From Macrolepiota albuminosa (lineage: Eukaryota; Basidiomycota; Agaricomycetes; Agaricales; Agaricaceae): a DNA stretch of 64,000 bases. The notes beneath the pieces were generated by a model. It worked only from the letters and a program-made list of their open reading frames with translations, did not search any database and was not told the origin of the DNA. The position numbers and the translations under genes are program-made. Each line of letters opens with the position of its first letter. The stretch's first letter is position 1. Below, one piece after another: positions 12,901 to 24,088 of this stretch. The stretch covers positions 2,294,001 through 2,358,000 of the forward strand of contig JAMWFC010000082.1 of assembly GCA_027475525.1 (NCBI GenBank), given 5' to 3'.

Positions 12901-13120
12901 TCTTACCTCGCCTATCTAGCTTGACGGCTCTGTGGCCTTGTCCCGGTAGGTGCTAGAAGTTGTTGACCCGATTTACTGCTCATATCCAAATTCAGAACAA
13001 CGATATCGTTATGAAAACCTACGCGAAAGGCTGGCAAATGCTTGCTACATCGCTGGAGTGAGCGCGCCCCCGCCTCCCAACTTAAGAATACCGCTTTCTT
13101 CTCCCGTCTTATCTATATAG
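9963..13120 (+). CDS. Zn2Cys6 fungal-specific transcription factor
   Basis: Nuclear DNA-binding regulator. The binuclear zinc cluster is split by an intron near 10400-10450: ARVYVACVQC then RSRKIRCDGAKPVCHNCSKR, followed by a spaced sixth Cys (NNECNYDP) and a basic linker RRRRRR. After a disordered S/T/P region comes the fungal-specific TF domain. It has TSDIRFLFNTSNYWFSFFHL and ..PSLVLALLAMSTFWQSSEAG (11170-11340), then an exon reading LLALFEVCAHPLHSSERSN.. from about 11510. The helical region continues through CRRLCWSSMILAAGHVSYTT (11900-11970). Later exons reach NLRERLANACYIAGVSAPP and stop at 13120. The first open exon at 9963 lacks an ATG, so the true start lies upstream (an ATG at 9875 is in another frame) or at 10152. 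No pathway genes lie beside it, so its target is unknown. Confidence 0.85.
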
Positions 13121-13327
13121 TTGTTGTGTCTGTAAGGTTATTGTATTTCTATATACCGTAGGTAGCATCAAAGTAGCACGCCAGCAATGGACAATGAGCT
13201 ATAATTGGCGATCACGATCATAATTACATATATTCCATCTTTGGAAGTCCAATTAAAGACAACGCCTACGTTTTGGCACTTTGTCCTGGAACCACTCTGA
13301 CCCTTACTCCACATCTAGCTACCCACC

Positions 13328-15347
13328 ATGGATGAGTCAAATAGTCGACAGGTGCTCACTCCTCTCATCGATGCCCCGCTGAATACACAGGCCTCGTATA
13401 CCTCTATGTCTTCGTCTTCTCTCAAGAGAAGTGCTTCGGCATCCTTTGAAGGATGTGAAGGGAATTCTTATCGAAAGAGAATGAAAGAAGACAAGGATTC
13501 TGTACCGAAGGATGCCGATAACCCTGATACGACTCGTTCTGCCATCGGTTCATCTCTACTAGACGACCTCGCCCGGGAACTTGAGTGTGGATGCTGTTCC
13601 GATCTAGTCTATAGACCTGTCCTCGTCAATCCATGTCAACATTTCTTCTGTGGAAGGTCAATCGTTGATAATGTCTTTGTATTACTCAATCAGTGCTGAA
13701 ATCGCTTTCGATTGTAGTTGCTGTGTGCTATGGATCCGCGTAAGTATATCGTCATATGTTACTTCCTGCTCTGAAGAGTGATACACCACTCCTGACGATT
13801 TCTGTGATATGTATATACGAAGATCACCTTTAAATCTTCTTACCAAACACTGGTTCTTCTTCTGGCATACTGATTCCTTGTCTCAGAACGGCGGGACAAA
13901 TTGCCCTGCATGTCGCGGCCCGTCCACTGTCGTGACCCCGTTCCGTGCTCTTCAATCTATCGTAGATGCTTTACTTCGTGCCGCTCCCCACAAAGGTCGT
14001 GCGGAACGAGAACGTCAACAAGCTGATGAAATCTACAAGGTCGGGCACTCAATCCGGGTCCGTACACATGCTTTCAACACATGTATCACTTGACTTATCT
14101 CCTATCAGATTCCGCCTCCCCGGGAGCCTTCTCCTGAAGCAGATCTGGAGACACCCAGCGATTTTGCGCGTCCATGTCCTCATTGTACCCATGATAACCC
14201 TTACGGTTGGAGGTGTCCCCAGCCAATCCCTGATCCGGCCGTCGACATTGATCACGCGTGGCACTTGGAAGACGGTCCTCCTCCCGGCCATGCACAATGC
14301 GGTAACTGGTAAAGATTATAATTTCGTCAACCTAAACAGCGGCTCCCTGTGATCTCATCATACTTTCTTAGTGAAAATCTACTTGCGACGCACGCTCCTC
14401 ATACGACGACGAAATGCGACCTCTGTCAAGTATACTTCTGTGGCATTGGCGTCCGGGACCGCTGCGTCGCCATGCCCATTCGGGCACAGCAGCCTCACGG
14501 GCTCTCCAATGTCGGGGACCTTATCTTGTCCTCGGATGCTTACGAATGCTTCAATAGCAACCATGTGGAAGTAGAAATAATGTTTGATTATTTAACGAGC
14601 CAAGGATTGACTCCTCCTAGTATCTATCGAGAGGCAAGTTACTCGTTCGATCCCAATTTGTACCGTTGGCTGATCATTTCCAGATCGTGACCCACATACA
14701 ATCACAGCCCGGGGGGTTCAAGCCTCTCATTGAACGTGATCTCTTCTCTGAAATGCATGGTGTCGCGCCTGGTATCGACCCAGACCCAGAAGCCCCTCGC
14801 GCCAATGCGTGTCGACAATGCGCAACTGAAATATTTTTCTGGGGATTCAAGGATTGGTGGGTCCGTGAACGACAGAAAGGCTTTCTAGAAGAAGCCGTCA
14901 CGAACAGGAAGGACTGTCCAGATGGGGAAGCATGTGGACGACAGACTGATTACAGTAAGTTCTGCGTTTTCTTATTCCAAAGAAGGATCTTCATTGGACC
15001 TACGTTTTCAGCCCACGCAAAAGAGTGTAAGTCCTCTTCCCTTGTTTGAACCTGGCCGACTAGAATATGAATATCTTCTAGTCAATCACATCTTACCGAG
15101 TAGCGGGTTAGAACAACTGGTTATCCAACCAGAGCGAACGACGGCTCAGTCAGGACCACCGCTGGCGGAAGTAGGACCCCCTTCAATTGCACCAGGACCT
15201 TCCTCTGGTTTAGGTGTATCCTCAGTTCGCAATGTACTTGAGCCTCCTGAAGTCCCGAACGTAGCACAAACGTTCTGGAACGTGTTTTACAGGGAGAACA
15301 CACTTCGAGTGCATCCTCAAGCTGACGTATTCTCTTCGCCGAACTAG
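13328..15347 (+). CDS. RING-finger E3 ubiquitin ligase, CHFR-like (RING plus Cys-rich region, no FHA domain)
   Basis: ATG 13328 is preceded by a favourable ACCCACC context. After a disordered S-rich leader (about 75 aa) comes a C3HC4 RING: ECGCCSDLVYRPVLVNPCQHFFCG, then an exon with C-x2-C near 13715, then NGGTNCPACRGPSTVVTPFR (13880-13950). The C-terminal half is a second Cys/His-rich region spread over several exons: ARPCPHCTHDNPYGWRCPQP, GHAQCGNC.., TKCDLCQVYFCGIGVRDRC, NACRQCATEIFFWGFKDWW and CPDGEACGRQTDY. This resembles the cysteine-rich domain of CHFR/Dma checkpoint ligases. The final exon has a P-rich tail ending VFSSPN. CHFR proteins normally begin with an FHA domain, and none is readable here. 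The E3 role follows from the RING; the CHFR relationship is by layout and the Cys-rich segment, so moderate. Confidence 0.7.
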
Positions 15348-15795
15348 CATGAGTTTTTTAGAATGACCTTGACACGACAACTTATGACTTGTGACTTGTA
15401 ATTTTTTCTCAATCCTATACTTATTTCTACTCTTTACATAATTGATAGAGGCGACATGTTCCTCTTCTAAAGCACCGAGTATGATTGCGCTTATGGAAAT
15501 CCATAGGCCCTGGTGGTTCAAGACTTGATGAAGCTTGACAAACTTATCAATACAGACACTCCTGCATGGTTCAAATTTACACCAACCACTTGTCAGACAC
15601 TGTGTTGCCTCTTTGAAGTGTTAAATGCGGATTTCATGAGACTTGTTGGACAACATACAACAAAAAAAAAGATATCAAGAGCAAATACAAATTTTAGCAA
15701 TAATTAAATGAGTGATCCAGAGATGAGAGAGTGTATCGTATGCCCCAGTAAAAAGTGAACCAATCCATCCGCGTCCGAACTGATAATAAGCAAGC

Positions 15796-18700
15796 CTATG
15801 CTAGTGCCATTATGCCTCCCATCATCGTAGAATCGGCCATAAGCGCTTTTTGTCGACGTTCCTTGCGAAGCTGTTCGATCCGCGCCTTTCTTTCCTCAGG
15901 CGTCTCCTTCGGCTTCTTGTTGTCGTTTCTCCGCTCGAGCTCCTGCTTCTCCTTTTCCTTCTTTCTCTCCTTCTCCTTCTCCTTCATCTGCGCATTGTCC
16001 TTCTTGCGACCAAGCAGACGCCCAAAGGCACTACTACTGCTTGAGGAGCGAGGTGACAAAGCCTCTGTCGAGGTCGAGGTCGTCGACTTCGACGACGTCG
16101 TTGCAAAAGATCTCACTGACTCGGCAGTCTTGATAGACGGTGGTGGTGGTGGTATAGATGTCCAATTACCGTTGTACGCTTGCTGTGGCCACCTCTTCAC
16201 AGACTGATCGTGCGCGAAATAGCTCGCTTGACCGGCGTTGAACGGATCCGGATTGTCGACGATACCAAGGTCGCTGGGCAAGTACAGGTCGGCAGATGAT
16301 GTAAGGGGCGTAGCGGGTGAAGTAAATCGACTGGTTGAGAAGGAACTATTCGATGATGATGTAAGTGGGGGAGGGGTAGACTGGATCGAGTCGGTGAAGA
16401 TACGTGGTGGGCGGTTTCGGAGGAAAGCATTTAGACTGTCGTGCTTGTCCGCCAATCCGTCAGAATGTTCTGAGTCCGTTGTTGTGGATATAGATGCAGA
16501 CAAGGATGGCGCAACGGAAGGTGAGAATGAAGAGCGGCTCGGGTGGTTGTTGTATGCGGCATCAGGGCTGATGATGGAAGTATGGTGTTCTAACACATCA
16601 TCACGATCAGTGGTATATGTCCCAGCGTCGGGACCGGCCAAGTCACCCAAAAGGTCAACCAGCTCGTTGATTTCTTGCTCAGTGTGCATAGACACGATGT
16701 TGGTACGGCGACGTTGAGACTTCCTGCGCTTGAGGACTGGAAGAGGTGTGATTTCGTCTTCATTGCTGTTTTCATCAGCATTTACGACTGCGACCGCTGG
16801 AACTGGTGTGGGCTGATCCTCCCTGTTCTCATCGACCACGAAGAGTGAAGACGGTGAAACTTCACCTTCCTCATTAGGGGTATCTTGAACGTGAGTATTG
16901 ACTAGCGTTTGAAGTTCTTGAGTGCTTGGGACACCCATTAGATCAGCGAGATGGTTAAGATCCGCTAAACTCGGCCTCTTGGTCATGCTGGGACGAACCG
17001 GCTCCTCAGCAGGATGTTGCACTGATGCAGGTTGACCAACTACAAAGCCAAATTAATCAGTCTATCTTTCGAGCTACAGAGTAGCTCTGAATCAAAGACT
17101 CACAGCGTCTCAAATCACCAGGATTACTCGTCGTAGAATCACTGCGCCATCGTCCGAGGGAGCTTTGCGTACGAGGAGCAGGAGAAGTATGGGGGCGTTG
17201 ACTAGGGGTATCTTTCCGCTCCCGCGCAGCACTACTGTCCCCTTGTAGCCGGGTGCCTGCAGGGGAGAGACACAAAAAATGATATTCATTGATCCTCAAA
17301 CAGCCCAAATCAGATTCCAGACTCACTATATCCAGAATTGCTCGAATTGCTCGAGGTCATTTCGCCACCCATAGTGCGCCACCTCGCATCAGAGGTTCCA
17401 CGTGGGCGGGAAAATTGGTGTGAGTGCAAGTCGTTCCCGGGCCCACCTGGGCCAGGCCCACCATTCGCAGGACCACTTCCGCTGGAACCTGGTGGTTTAC
17501 CACTGTCTTTATCGCGGCTGCGCGTGGGTCGTTTCTGGGTGTACGACTAACGAGGAAAACAGATGAGGACATTTACAGGTTCAGAAAGCTAAAGCTGGCT
17601 ACTGACCATGACAGTTTTCAGTGCGCTGAACAAACAAAAAAATCCAATACATGAGGCATGGCTACATATACCAGAGCCAACGTACAAACGTACCGAATCT
17701 GCAAGCTGCGACAGCTGCACAACGTGGCGACCTCATAAACACCCACAGACGTCGAGTTCGACAACGCAAGATGCATAGCATGCTTGACCAATTCGCCGAG
17801 ATGCTTAAGTTCATAATGCGTCGAAAGCATCAACAACTGGCTCAAAACCGCTGGTGCATGCTGACCAATTCGCCGAGATGCTTAAGTTCATAATGCGTCG
17901 AAAGCATCAACAACTGGCTCAAAACCGCTGGTGCATGCTGAGCGGCGTGATCAGCGCCAACGTGTAGAAATATTGCAATAGTGCAAGCACGATCGGATAC
18001 GGTTCTGAGAGCTCAAAAGCGCGGGACGTCAAGCGCGGATCGACGCGTGGTTCTTCGCTCGATGCGTTACCGCTAATCTCAGGCATGGGTAAGTGAGCGA
18101 GCGAGTCCCCGCCGCCAGGGATCGCCGCGAGCGCTTGGTTAACTCTGGCGTTGAAGAGCTTGCGCTGTTCGAGGAACCATGGCCACCGCTCTTCCAGGAT
18201 CTTACGAGAACACGCAAGACGCCTTCCATCCTCGCAGATGATCTCAAAGTCCGCAACGACACGTTCTTCCAGTGCCGCGAGCCCGAGCTCTTGCATTGGA
18301 ACGTCGATTTTGAGCGGTGGCGGTTGATACACTCCGAACGCTTCAAGATCAATGACGGCTACGTCATCCCATGAGAGTAGGCGGCGATTATAGTCATCCA
18401 CGAGGTTACTATTTCTGTTTCCAAAGATGACGAACTTGTTCGCTTCTGCCCAGAGGGAGCCACGGAACCAAGAACCGGTCTCAACGGCCTTTCCGGGGTC
18501 GATGCGCGTCCAAGCCATGGTGGTGAGATCGAGGACCCAAATGGAGAAGGACTGGAATGAATGTGCGAGGTATGTACCCGCGATGATAAGATGTGTGCCC
18601 AAAACCGCGCCGGTGGGGAAGCGGAGGCCCGGGGGGAAGGAGGTCCCGGTCATAGAAGAGGACTTGTCCTGAATCGCAAAGTCGTTTTCAGGGAGAGGGG

Positions 18701-20030
18701 TGAAGACTTCGAGTTCGCGTTTCACGTCAGTAAACTAGGGGGAAGGAATGGTTTTAGGTGGGTATCTAAAATCAAGAGAAGAGCGGACACGCACGTTATA
18801 GTTACTATACAGGTATATGTCACAAGGATGCTCTTCACTAGGAGGTGTCGAGTATGGTAAATGGGTGAGGGCCTCACTTGCCGTGAATTCGGTGGCAGGA
18901 TTTGCGTTTCTATCTGGCCCGAACCGTTGCCCAGGTGGACCCCAAGTGGATGTCGAGTGTGAACCTCGCATTTCTTCCATCGGGAAGCGAACGGTGGTAT
19001 GTGACGAGACAGCAACACTACGATACGTGCCACAATGGCGCGGATAATCGCGTCGCAGAATCCAGGTATTGGCAACGAGATCATAAACACACACGTCGTC
19101 CAGCCACGTGTTGTTAAAGTCCTGTCCGCCGATGATGAACAGTCGGTCAGCAGTGACTGAGGATAAATGGGCATAGCGCGCTCGTGGCAACAGTTGTTCC
19201 GGAACTGGTATAGACTGGGATGCAGGCAACCAGTGCCGCGTTGTAATATCAAAGAAACGGACATCACTCAATACACATAGGTCTTCAGGGTTGATTGAGT
19301 CGGGTTGGTTACTCATACCGCCAAAGATGATTAATTTGTTGTTCCCTGAGATGGGCGTCTGAGCGCGTCAAGGGCCGAAGCAAAGGAAAATGCACTGACA
19401 TGCGTCCGCACTGTGGAAATATCGCGCTCGAGGAATGTCGTCGTCTGGTGATATGGGAATTTGTTCCCAGTGAAAGGTTTCCATGTCGAACACATATAGA
19501 TCAGCCACCATCTTGCGTTCTGTGAAGAGCCTGCCACCCTATGCATGTTCAGACCCGACAAAACACGAAAGACACTTGAATAACTCACGAACAAGTACAT
19601 TTTTGACCCCACGACGGTCGTCGAAGCCCCCTGAGGTATAGTCAATCATGGATCAGACAGGTGAGAAGGACTTGAGTGACGTACGACGAGCTTTGCAGGG
19701 ACATCACCAGTAGTCCTGCGGCAGAAGGTGGTGAGGTCGTTGATGGAGTGCATCATGGTAGGGAGGAAAGCGCAACGGCGCGAGAAACGGAAAATGAGAG
19801 AAACGTCGGAGGTATGGATCTTTGAAATTGATCGCAGCTGTTGATCGATTTTCTTCGGCAAAACCCACTGCCTCCTGTCTACATATGTAAGATATGGAGA
19901 CAACTCTGTCCACACAAAATTTGTTTTGATCCACGTCGCCGTCGGCAACCACGCCTGACGTCTCAGTGCCTCGCCAACGGCCATTGGTGGTGCTCTGTGG
20001 TGAGGCGATTGCTGGTCCAGCGACACCCAT
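15796..20030 (-). CDS. Kelch-repeat BTB-domain protein with long disordered C-terminal tail (5' end unresolved)
   Basis: Minus strand. An N-terminal exon (about 20027-19690) contains HHRAPPMAVGEALRRQAWLP and NDLTTFCRRTTGDVPAKL. Kelch blades follow: ASTTVVGSKMYLF/GGR, VADLYVFDMETFHWEQIP, IPRARYFHSADA, NKLIIFGGMSNQ, RARYAHLSSVTADRLFIIGG and LDDVCVYDLVANTWILRRDY. A BTB-like domain follows (about 18250-17650: VADFEIICEDGRRLACSRKI, then LSTHYELKHLGELVKHAM, SVGVYEVATLCSCRSLQIR). Its last codons, ALKTVM, meet a well-formed intron (GTCAGT..TTAG, 17606 to about 17548). That intron leads in phase to SYTQKRPTRSRDKDSGKP, and two more introns in phase reach the 408-codon last exon. That exon is S/T-rich, has a K/E-rich coiled segment near the end, and stops at 15796-15798. 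A 77-bp duplication at 17785-17938 breaks the BTB exon. No in-frame ATG was found at the 5' end. Confidence 0.75.
17785..17938. repeat. 77-bp perfect tandem duplication, 17785-17861 and 17862-17938 (in BTB exon)
   Basis: Exact period-77 duplication with three further matching bases after copy 2. It interrupts the BTB exon of the Kelch gene. The upstream frame (ending ALITPLSMHQRF) and the downstream frame (SQLLMLSTHYELKHLGEL) remain one base out of step even after one copy is removed. A missing base at the 17938/17939 edge is therefore also likely. Confidence 0.97.
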
Positions 20031-20359
20031 GCGAAATAAACTTCAGCACCCCAGTTCTTAGTGCCATTTTCTGGGGTTCTCCGGGGGAGAAGTATTCCAA
20101 TTCAGTGTATATTATTTCGACATATCAAGTACTTACAGACGCTACGAATGGCTCGGCCATATGCAATCAAAGGTTATTCTATATTTGACCGTACATGTAG
20201 AATAGAAACCACGTCTGTCGGCAGGAAATCGAAGCTGTTGTCATGTAAGGTACCGCCAGGGGTGCAACACTGGGTACACCATGTGAAAAATTGTCTAAGA
20301 TCTAATAGAACATCTTGGAGGACCAAGAGCAATGGACCGCCGACGATGAACTCTGCTAC
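20031..20359. other. Divergent promoter region between Kelch-BTB and PDX3-type genes
   Basis: About 330 bp between the two head-to-head genes. It probably also holds the unresolved first exon of the Kelch-BTB gene on the minus strand. No repeat seen. Confidence 0.45.
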
Positions 20360-21191
20360 ATGCTCGTGACTCTGTCCATCATTAGCACAACCTTGAGACG
20401 AGTCATTTCACTTCCTCCTCGCGTCCCCCGACTCTTCTACTCAACCACCATGGATCTCGAAATCGATCCCGACCACCTCAAAGTCCTCCCGCACCACCAG
20501 TACATTACCGCCGATGGCATCTCCCCATCTGCCGTCGCCCCCTCCCCAATGGACCAATTCCGCACATGGTTCAAAGAAGCCGTGGAGGGCGGTAAAGTCC
20601 AAGAGCCCGAAGCCATGTCTCTAAGCACATCGACCCCCGAAGGCATCCCCTCTGCCCGCATGGTCCTCTTCAAAGAACTCGACCACCGCGGCTTCGTGTT
20701 CTTCACCAACTACACATCGCGCAAATCGCAGGAGATCCTGGCGAATCCGCATGCTGCACTGGTGTTTTACTGGAGGGAGGTGCACAGATCTATACGTGTT
20801 GTAGGTCGGGTGGAGAAGTTCAGCAAGGAGGAAAGTGCAGAGTATTTCCATAGTCGCCCAGTAGGCAGCCAGCTCGGTGCATGGGCGAGTAAACAGAGCT
20901 CTGTCGTTGCTGAGGGGGAAGTACACGAGCGTCTGAAGAAGCTCGAGCAAAAGTTCGGACAAAACGTGCCTTTGCCAGAATTCTGGGGCGGCTGGAGGGT
21001 AGTGCCCAAGTTTGTGTCGATTTACTCTATTTCTCTCAAAGACTACTTGAACACATAACTGACTACGATTTAGTGAGGTCGAGTTTTGGATAGGCAAACC
21101 GTCGCGTCTGCATGATCGCGTCCGATACCTTCGTGTCCCAGGTACTACCGACGACCATCCAGAATGGAAGATTGAGCGCCTCTCACCATGA
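20360..21191 (+). CDS. PDX3: Pyridoxamine 5'-phosphate oxidase
   Basis: FMN enzyme that oxidises pyridoxine/pyridoxamine 5'-phosphate to pyridoxal 5'-phosphate, the last step of vitamin B6 salvage. The core reads MDQFRTWFKEAVE, EAMSLSTSTPEGIPSARMVL, DHRGFVFFTNYTSRKSQEI, ALVFYWREVHRSIRVVGRVE, and SRPVGSQLGAWASKQSS. An intron with donor GTTTGT after ..WGGWRVVPN and acceptor TTTAG (about 21073) leads to EVEFWIGKPSRLHDRVRYL, which is the C-terminal PNPO signature. It stops at 21189-21191. The catalytic core could begin at ATG 20451. The in-frame ATG 20360 adds about 30 residues rich in R, S, T and L, with RLFYSTT just before the core, which looks like a mitochondrial presequence. Both starts are plausible. 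Confidence 0.93.
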
Positions 21192-21601
21192 TTATATTGT
21201 GGCTAAGTATAGGTGTACGGCGTCCGTACGTGGTGAATGTACCTGAACAGACAGAATCTGGATCTACACGGGTCCCGGGTACCAAAATACCTGTACATCC
21301 ATACGTAGAAGAACCAATAGAACTCGATATGCCATGATTGTCCAGTTATGGACAAGACTGCTAGACGGTACCGAACCTTGAGCTCCATCCACTGATTCTC
21401 AAAAACTATTGAAGCTTCCGGATCTAGCGAACCCATGTGCTCTCACCCGGAGCACATGGAAACCCCTTGACAGGCGGCTTGTCGGCTCTGCTAAGACTGA
21501 AACTCACACCAAGACTTAATTGATCTCTAGAAATTTGCAGTCCATACTATGCATGAAACATCAAGCTCGCCAAGTTGTCCAAAATGATCACAAGGGTAAG
21601 C

Positions 21602-23163
21602 TCAAGCCGTCTTACCCTGCGCCGCCAACCAACACGCCCTCGACCTCGTCTCAAACGCTTCCTTCATCCCCTCATTGTCTCCCTTCACCCAAGACTTCGC
21701 AGCATCACCCTGCAACGCCCTCCCAAACGAGAACGTAAGCGGCGGAAGCCTCGCAAGCGAACTCTCAGGGCCCGCCTCGTTTATCAATTTGTTCGCCGCG
21801 CATAGATACGAAGTCGCGACTGGGGCCGGCAATCCACCTGAGCACATGTAACGTAAAAAGGCAAACTCGGTCGGAGAAATATCGTTAACAGAGTACGGAC
21901 ATACCTGAGAGGAAGAGGACGCCAGGGACTGCGGATGGTACAGAGCGAGAGATCGTGGTAGCAGTGGCAAGCGCGACATCTTCTGGGGTTACACTTTCCC
22001 TTGATGGGTGCTTCAGACCAGGTTGCGGGAACGACGGCTTAATTAGTGACCCTGCAATAGCGCCGGAAGACTTCAGGCTTAATAAATACAAAGACATATA
22101 TAGACTCAAAACGCACCTTCCAACAAAACTCCATGAATTCTGCACCTCTCATAAATCCTCGCAATAGCCTGTTCATGCACCCACGCACTCCTCGCTAGAT
22201 CCGCATCCTCCGCAAACTCTACATCAGGCTCAACAATCGGGACAAGCCCCGCCTGCTGGCTCACCGACGCATACTGCGCCAGCGTCTCCGCATGTGCGTC
22301 GAGCGCAGCCTCTGAGGGCAGACCCCTCTCGACGCTCGTGCACGCGATCGGCACACGCCACTTGGAGAATCGGGCCCCGGCTATGCGTGCGGCTTGGAGC
22401 TGCTCGAATAGCCCGTCGAGTCCTTGAACAATGAATTCGTCATGGTAATTCGGGAGAGGACGCAGCTCGCCGTTCGCGCGAACGCCCACGATGATGCCTT
22501 TGGAGGTGAGAAGAGGGCCGAGTTGGAAGGATAAGAGTGTCTCGGAGTAGAGAATGACGCCGGAGATGTAATCTGTGCAACAGCAGATGAGATTTGGCTA
22601 CACACAGGAAGAATAACGAGGGTCTGACCGCTTGAGATTGCATTATAGGCTACCTCGCGCCATTGTCTTCGTTTTTCTTTTTCTGTTTCATCCATCCCCA
22701 TCTTTGGTTTTCCTGTTCCACCGGCTGCGGCGTGCAATACAGCTGCAATATCATTAGGTGTTTCGTCAGTAGCATAGATACCCTTGCCGCGGGGATGAAC
22801 CAAGGCACGCGCGGTGGCGATGAGGTCACTGGCGACAGCGGGTGAATGGAACGGGTATACTAAGACATCGCGGGGTTTGTGGTCAACTTCAGTAGATAGA
22901 TCAGGCATGGCAAAAAGATTTGCTGGATCACTGTAGTTCGTTACAGGTGAGTGGACAAGGTCAAGGAAAACGTCGTGCTTGTGCTCGACAGAGGGTGATG
23001 GGTCTGGTGTAATGAAGACGCTGGTCGTTGTGCTATCAGTGATTTCAAGTTCTAGTGACATCCGGTCAATCGATAATGTCTCGTGAGTAAAGAGCAGTGC
23101 CGTGGATAAGGCGAGAAAGGAAGCATTCCAAATGAAACCTCTGTTTCGCACGTCTAAAAACAT
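21602..23163 (-). CDS. Fructose-bisphosphate aldolase, class I (Schiff-base type)
   Basis: Cleaves fructose 1,6-bisphosphate to DHAP and glyceraldehyde 3-phosphate. The class I pattern is clear: ATARALVHPRGKGIYATDET, then GVILYSETLLSFQLGPLL after an intron (GTCAGA..CACAG). Next come FSKWRVPIACTSVERGLPSE, QQAGLVPIVEPDVEFAEDAD and HGVLLEG, joined across an intron to SLIKPSFPQPG, whose lysine is the Schiff-base residue of the class I signature. Then PGVLFLSG joins GGLPAPVATSYLCAANKL, LTFSFGRALQGDAAKSWVKG follows, and it stops at 21602. Fungi generally use class II zinc aldolase, so this is notable. The N-terminus is long: ATG 23163 gives a hydrophobic stretch (FIWNASFLALSTALLF) and a spacer before the core, while the in-frame ATG 23061 would omit the hydrophobic part. 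Confidence 0.9.
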
Positions 23164-23392
23164 CACAGGACTTGTTTTATTAAGTGGTTAAGACGGTCCA
23201 CTGAAGCTTGTCCTCCAACAAAGAAGATATTCTGTGCCAATAGAAGACTTTTGGGTATGTCTACACTTTACCAGCGATGATAGCTAAAGCATAGAGTCAA
23301 GTGCATGAATAACTCCTTAATTTTGATAAGAAAAGACAACTTACTCTTAAATAGAGTATACAATAGGGGGAATGGATTTAAAACTGTCAATA

Positions 23393-23866
23393 CTATTGAT
23401 TTGTTTCTTCAGTAAATTTGTCGCCAATGATTGCCTCCTCTTGTGGAGATAAGGTAAAGAATTCCGCTTTCTTCCTCGCGGCCCATCTACGCGGCTAACG
23501 TAGTAGAAAGGGTTTAGCAGTTGCCTCTAGTCAATTAGCCATAAAGTTGTAGGAACGCACCGCCTGGAAGACATGCTCGTGGTCACCAAAATCATAGAAA
23601 AAGATAGCGTAGAACGTGATGCCTACAGTTTCTTTCTTTAATCCCATCGAAATCTAACGAAAACAAAACAGAAACATGCCTGGTACCATTGTCCATGAAA
23701 GCGATCGCACCAAGATATAGAACCATGACGGGCGAAAGTCCTCTGGGTCGTGTCCAGGCCGAGGTAGTCTATGCACTTTTGAAGACACTGTCCTTACATT
23801 ATGCCGCGGACGTAGGACAGTAGTTTGCAAACGCCGGATTGCACCACGCGACAGACTAGATAGCAT
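23393..23866 (-). CDS. Small mitochondrial single-pass membrane protein, unidentified
   Basis: Three short exons on the minus strand. Exon 1 (ATG 23866; an in-frame ATG also at 23890) begins MLSSLSRGAIRRLQTTVLRP, an R/S/T-rich and acid-free leader typical of a mitochondrial presequence. It continues with PGHDPEDFRPSWFYILVRSL. Exon 2 adds ITFYAIFFYDFGDHEHVFQA, a hydrophobic segment. Exon 3 (acceptor CGTTAG) reads PRRWAARKKAEFFTLSPQEE.. and ends EETNQ at 23393. The product is about 110 aa. Size and layout suit a small inner-membrane subunit or assembly factor of a respiratory complex, but I do not recognise a named family. Confidence 0.55.
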
Positions 23867-24088
23867 TCCAGGAGGTATGAGGACGCACAATGGGATCCCA
23901 ACATTTTCGTGCCGTTATTGTGTCATATTTTGCCGAGAAAAGGGACCGGAAGTCTCCGACGATACTCTGTGACAGTCAGTAGCTATTTCTTTCCTCAACT
24001 CTTCACAATCACGAGCAAGCATCAAACTTCCTGACATCGCTCTGCATAGCCTGCTCTTCATACCATAAGAGATTAAATTAATTTCCAA

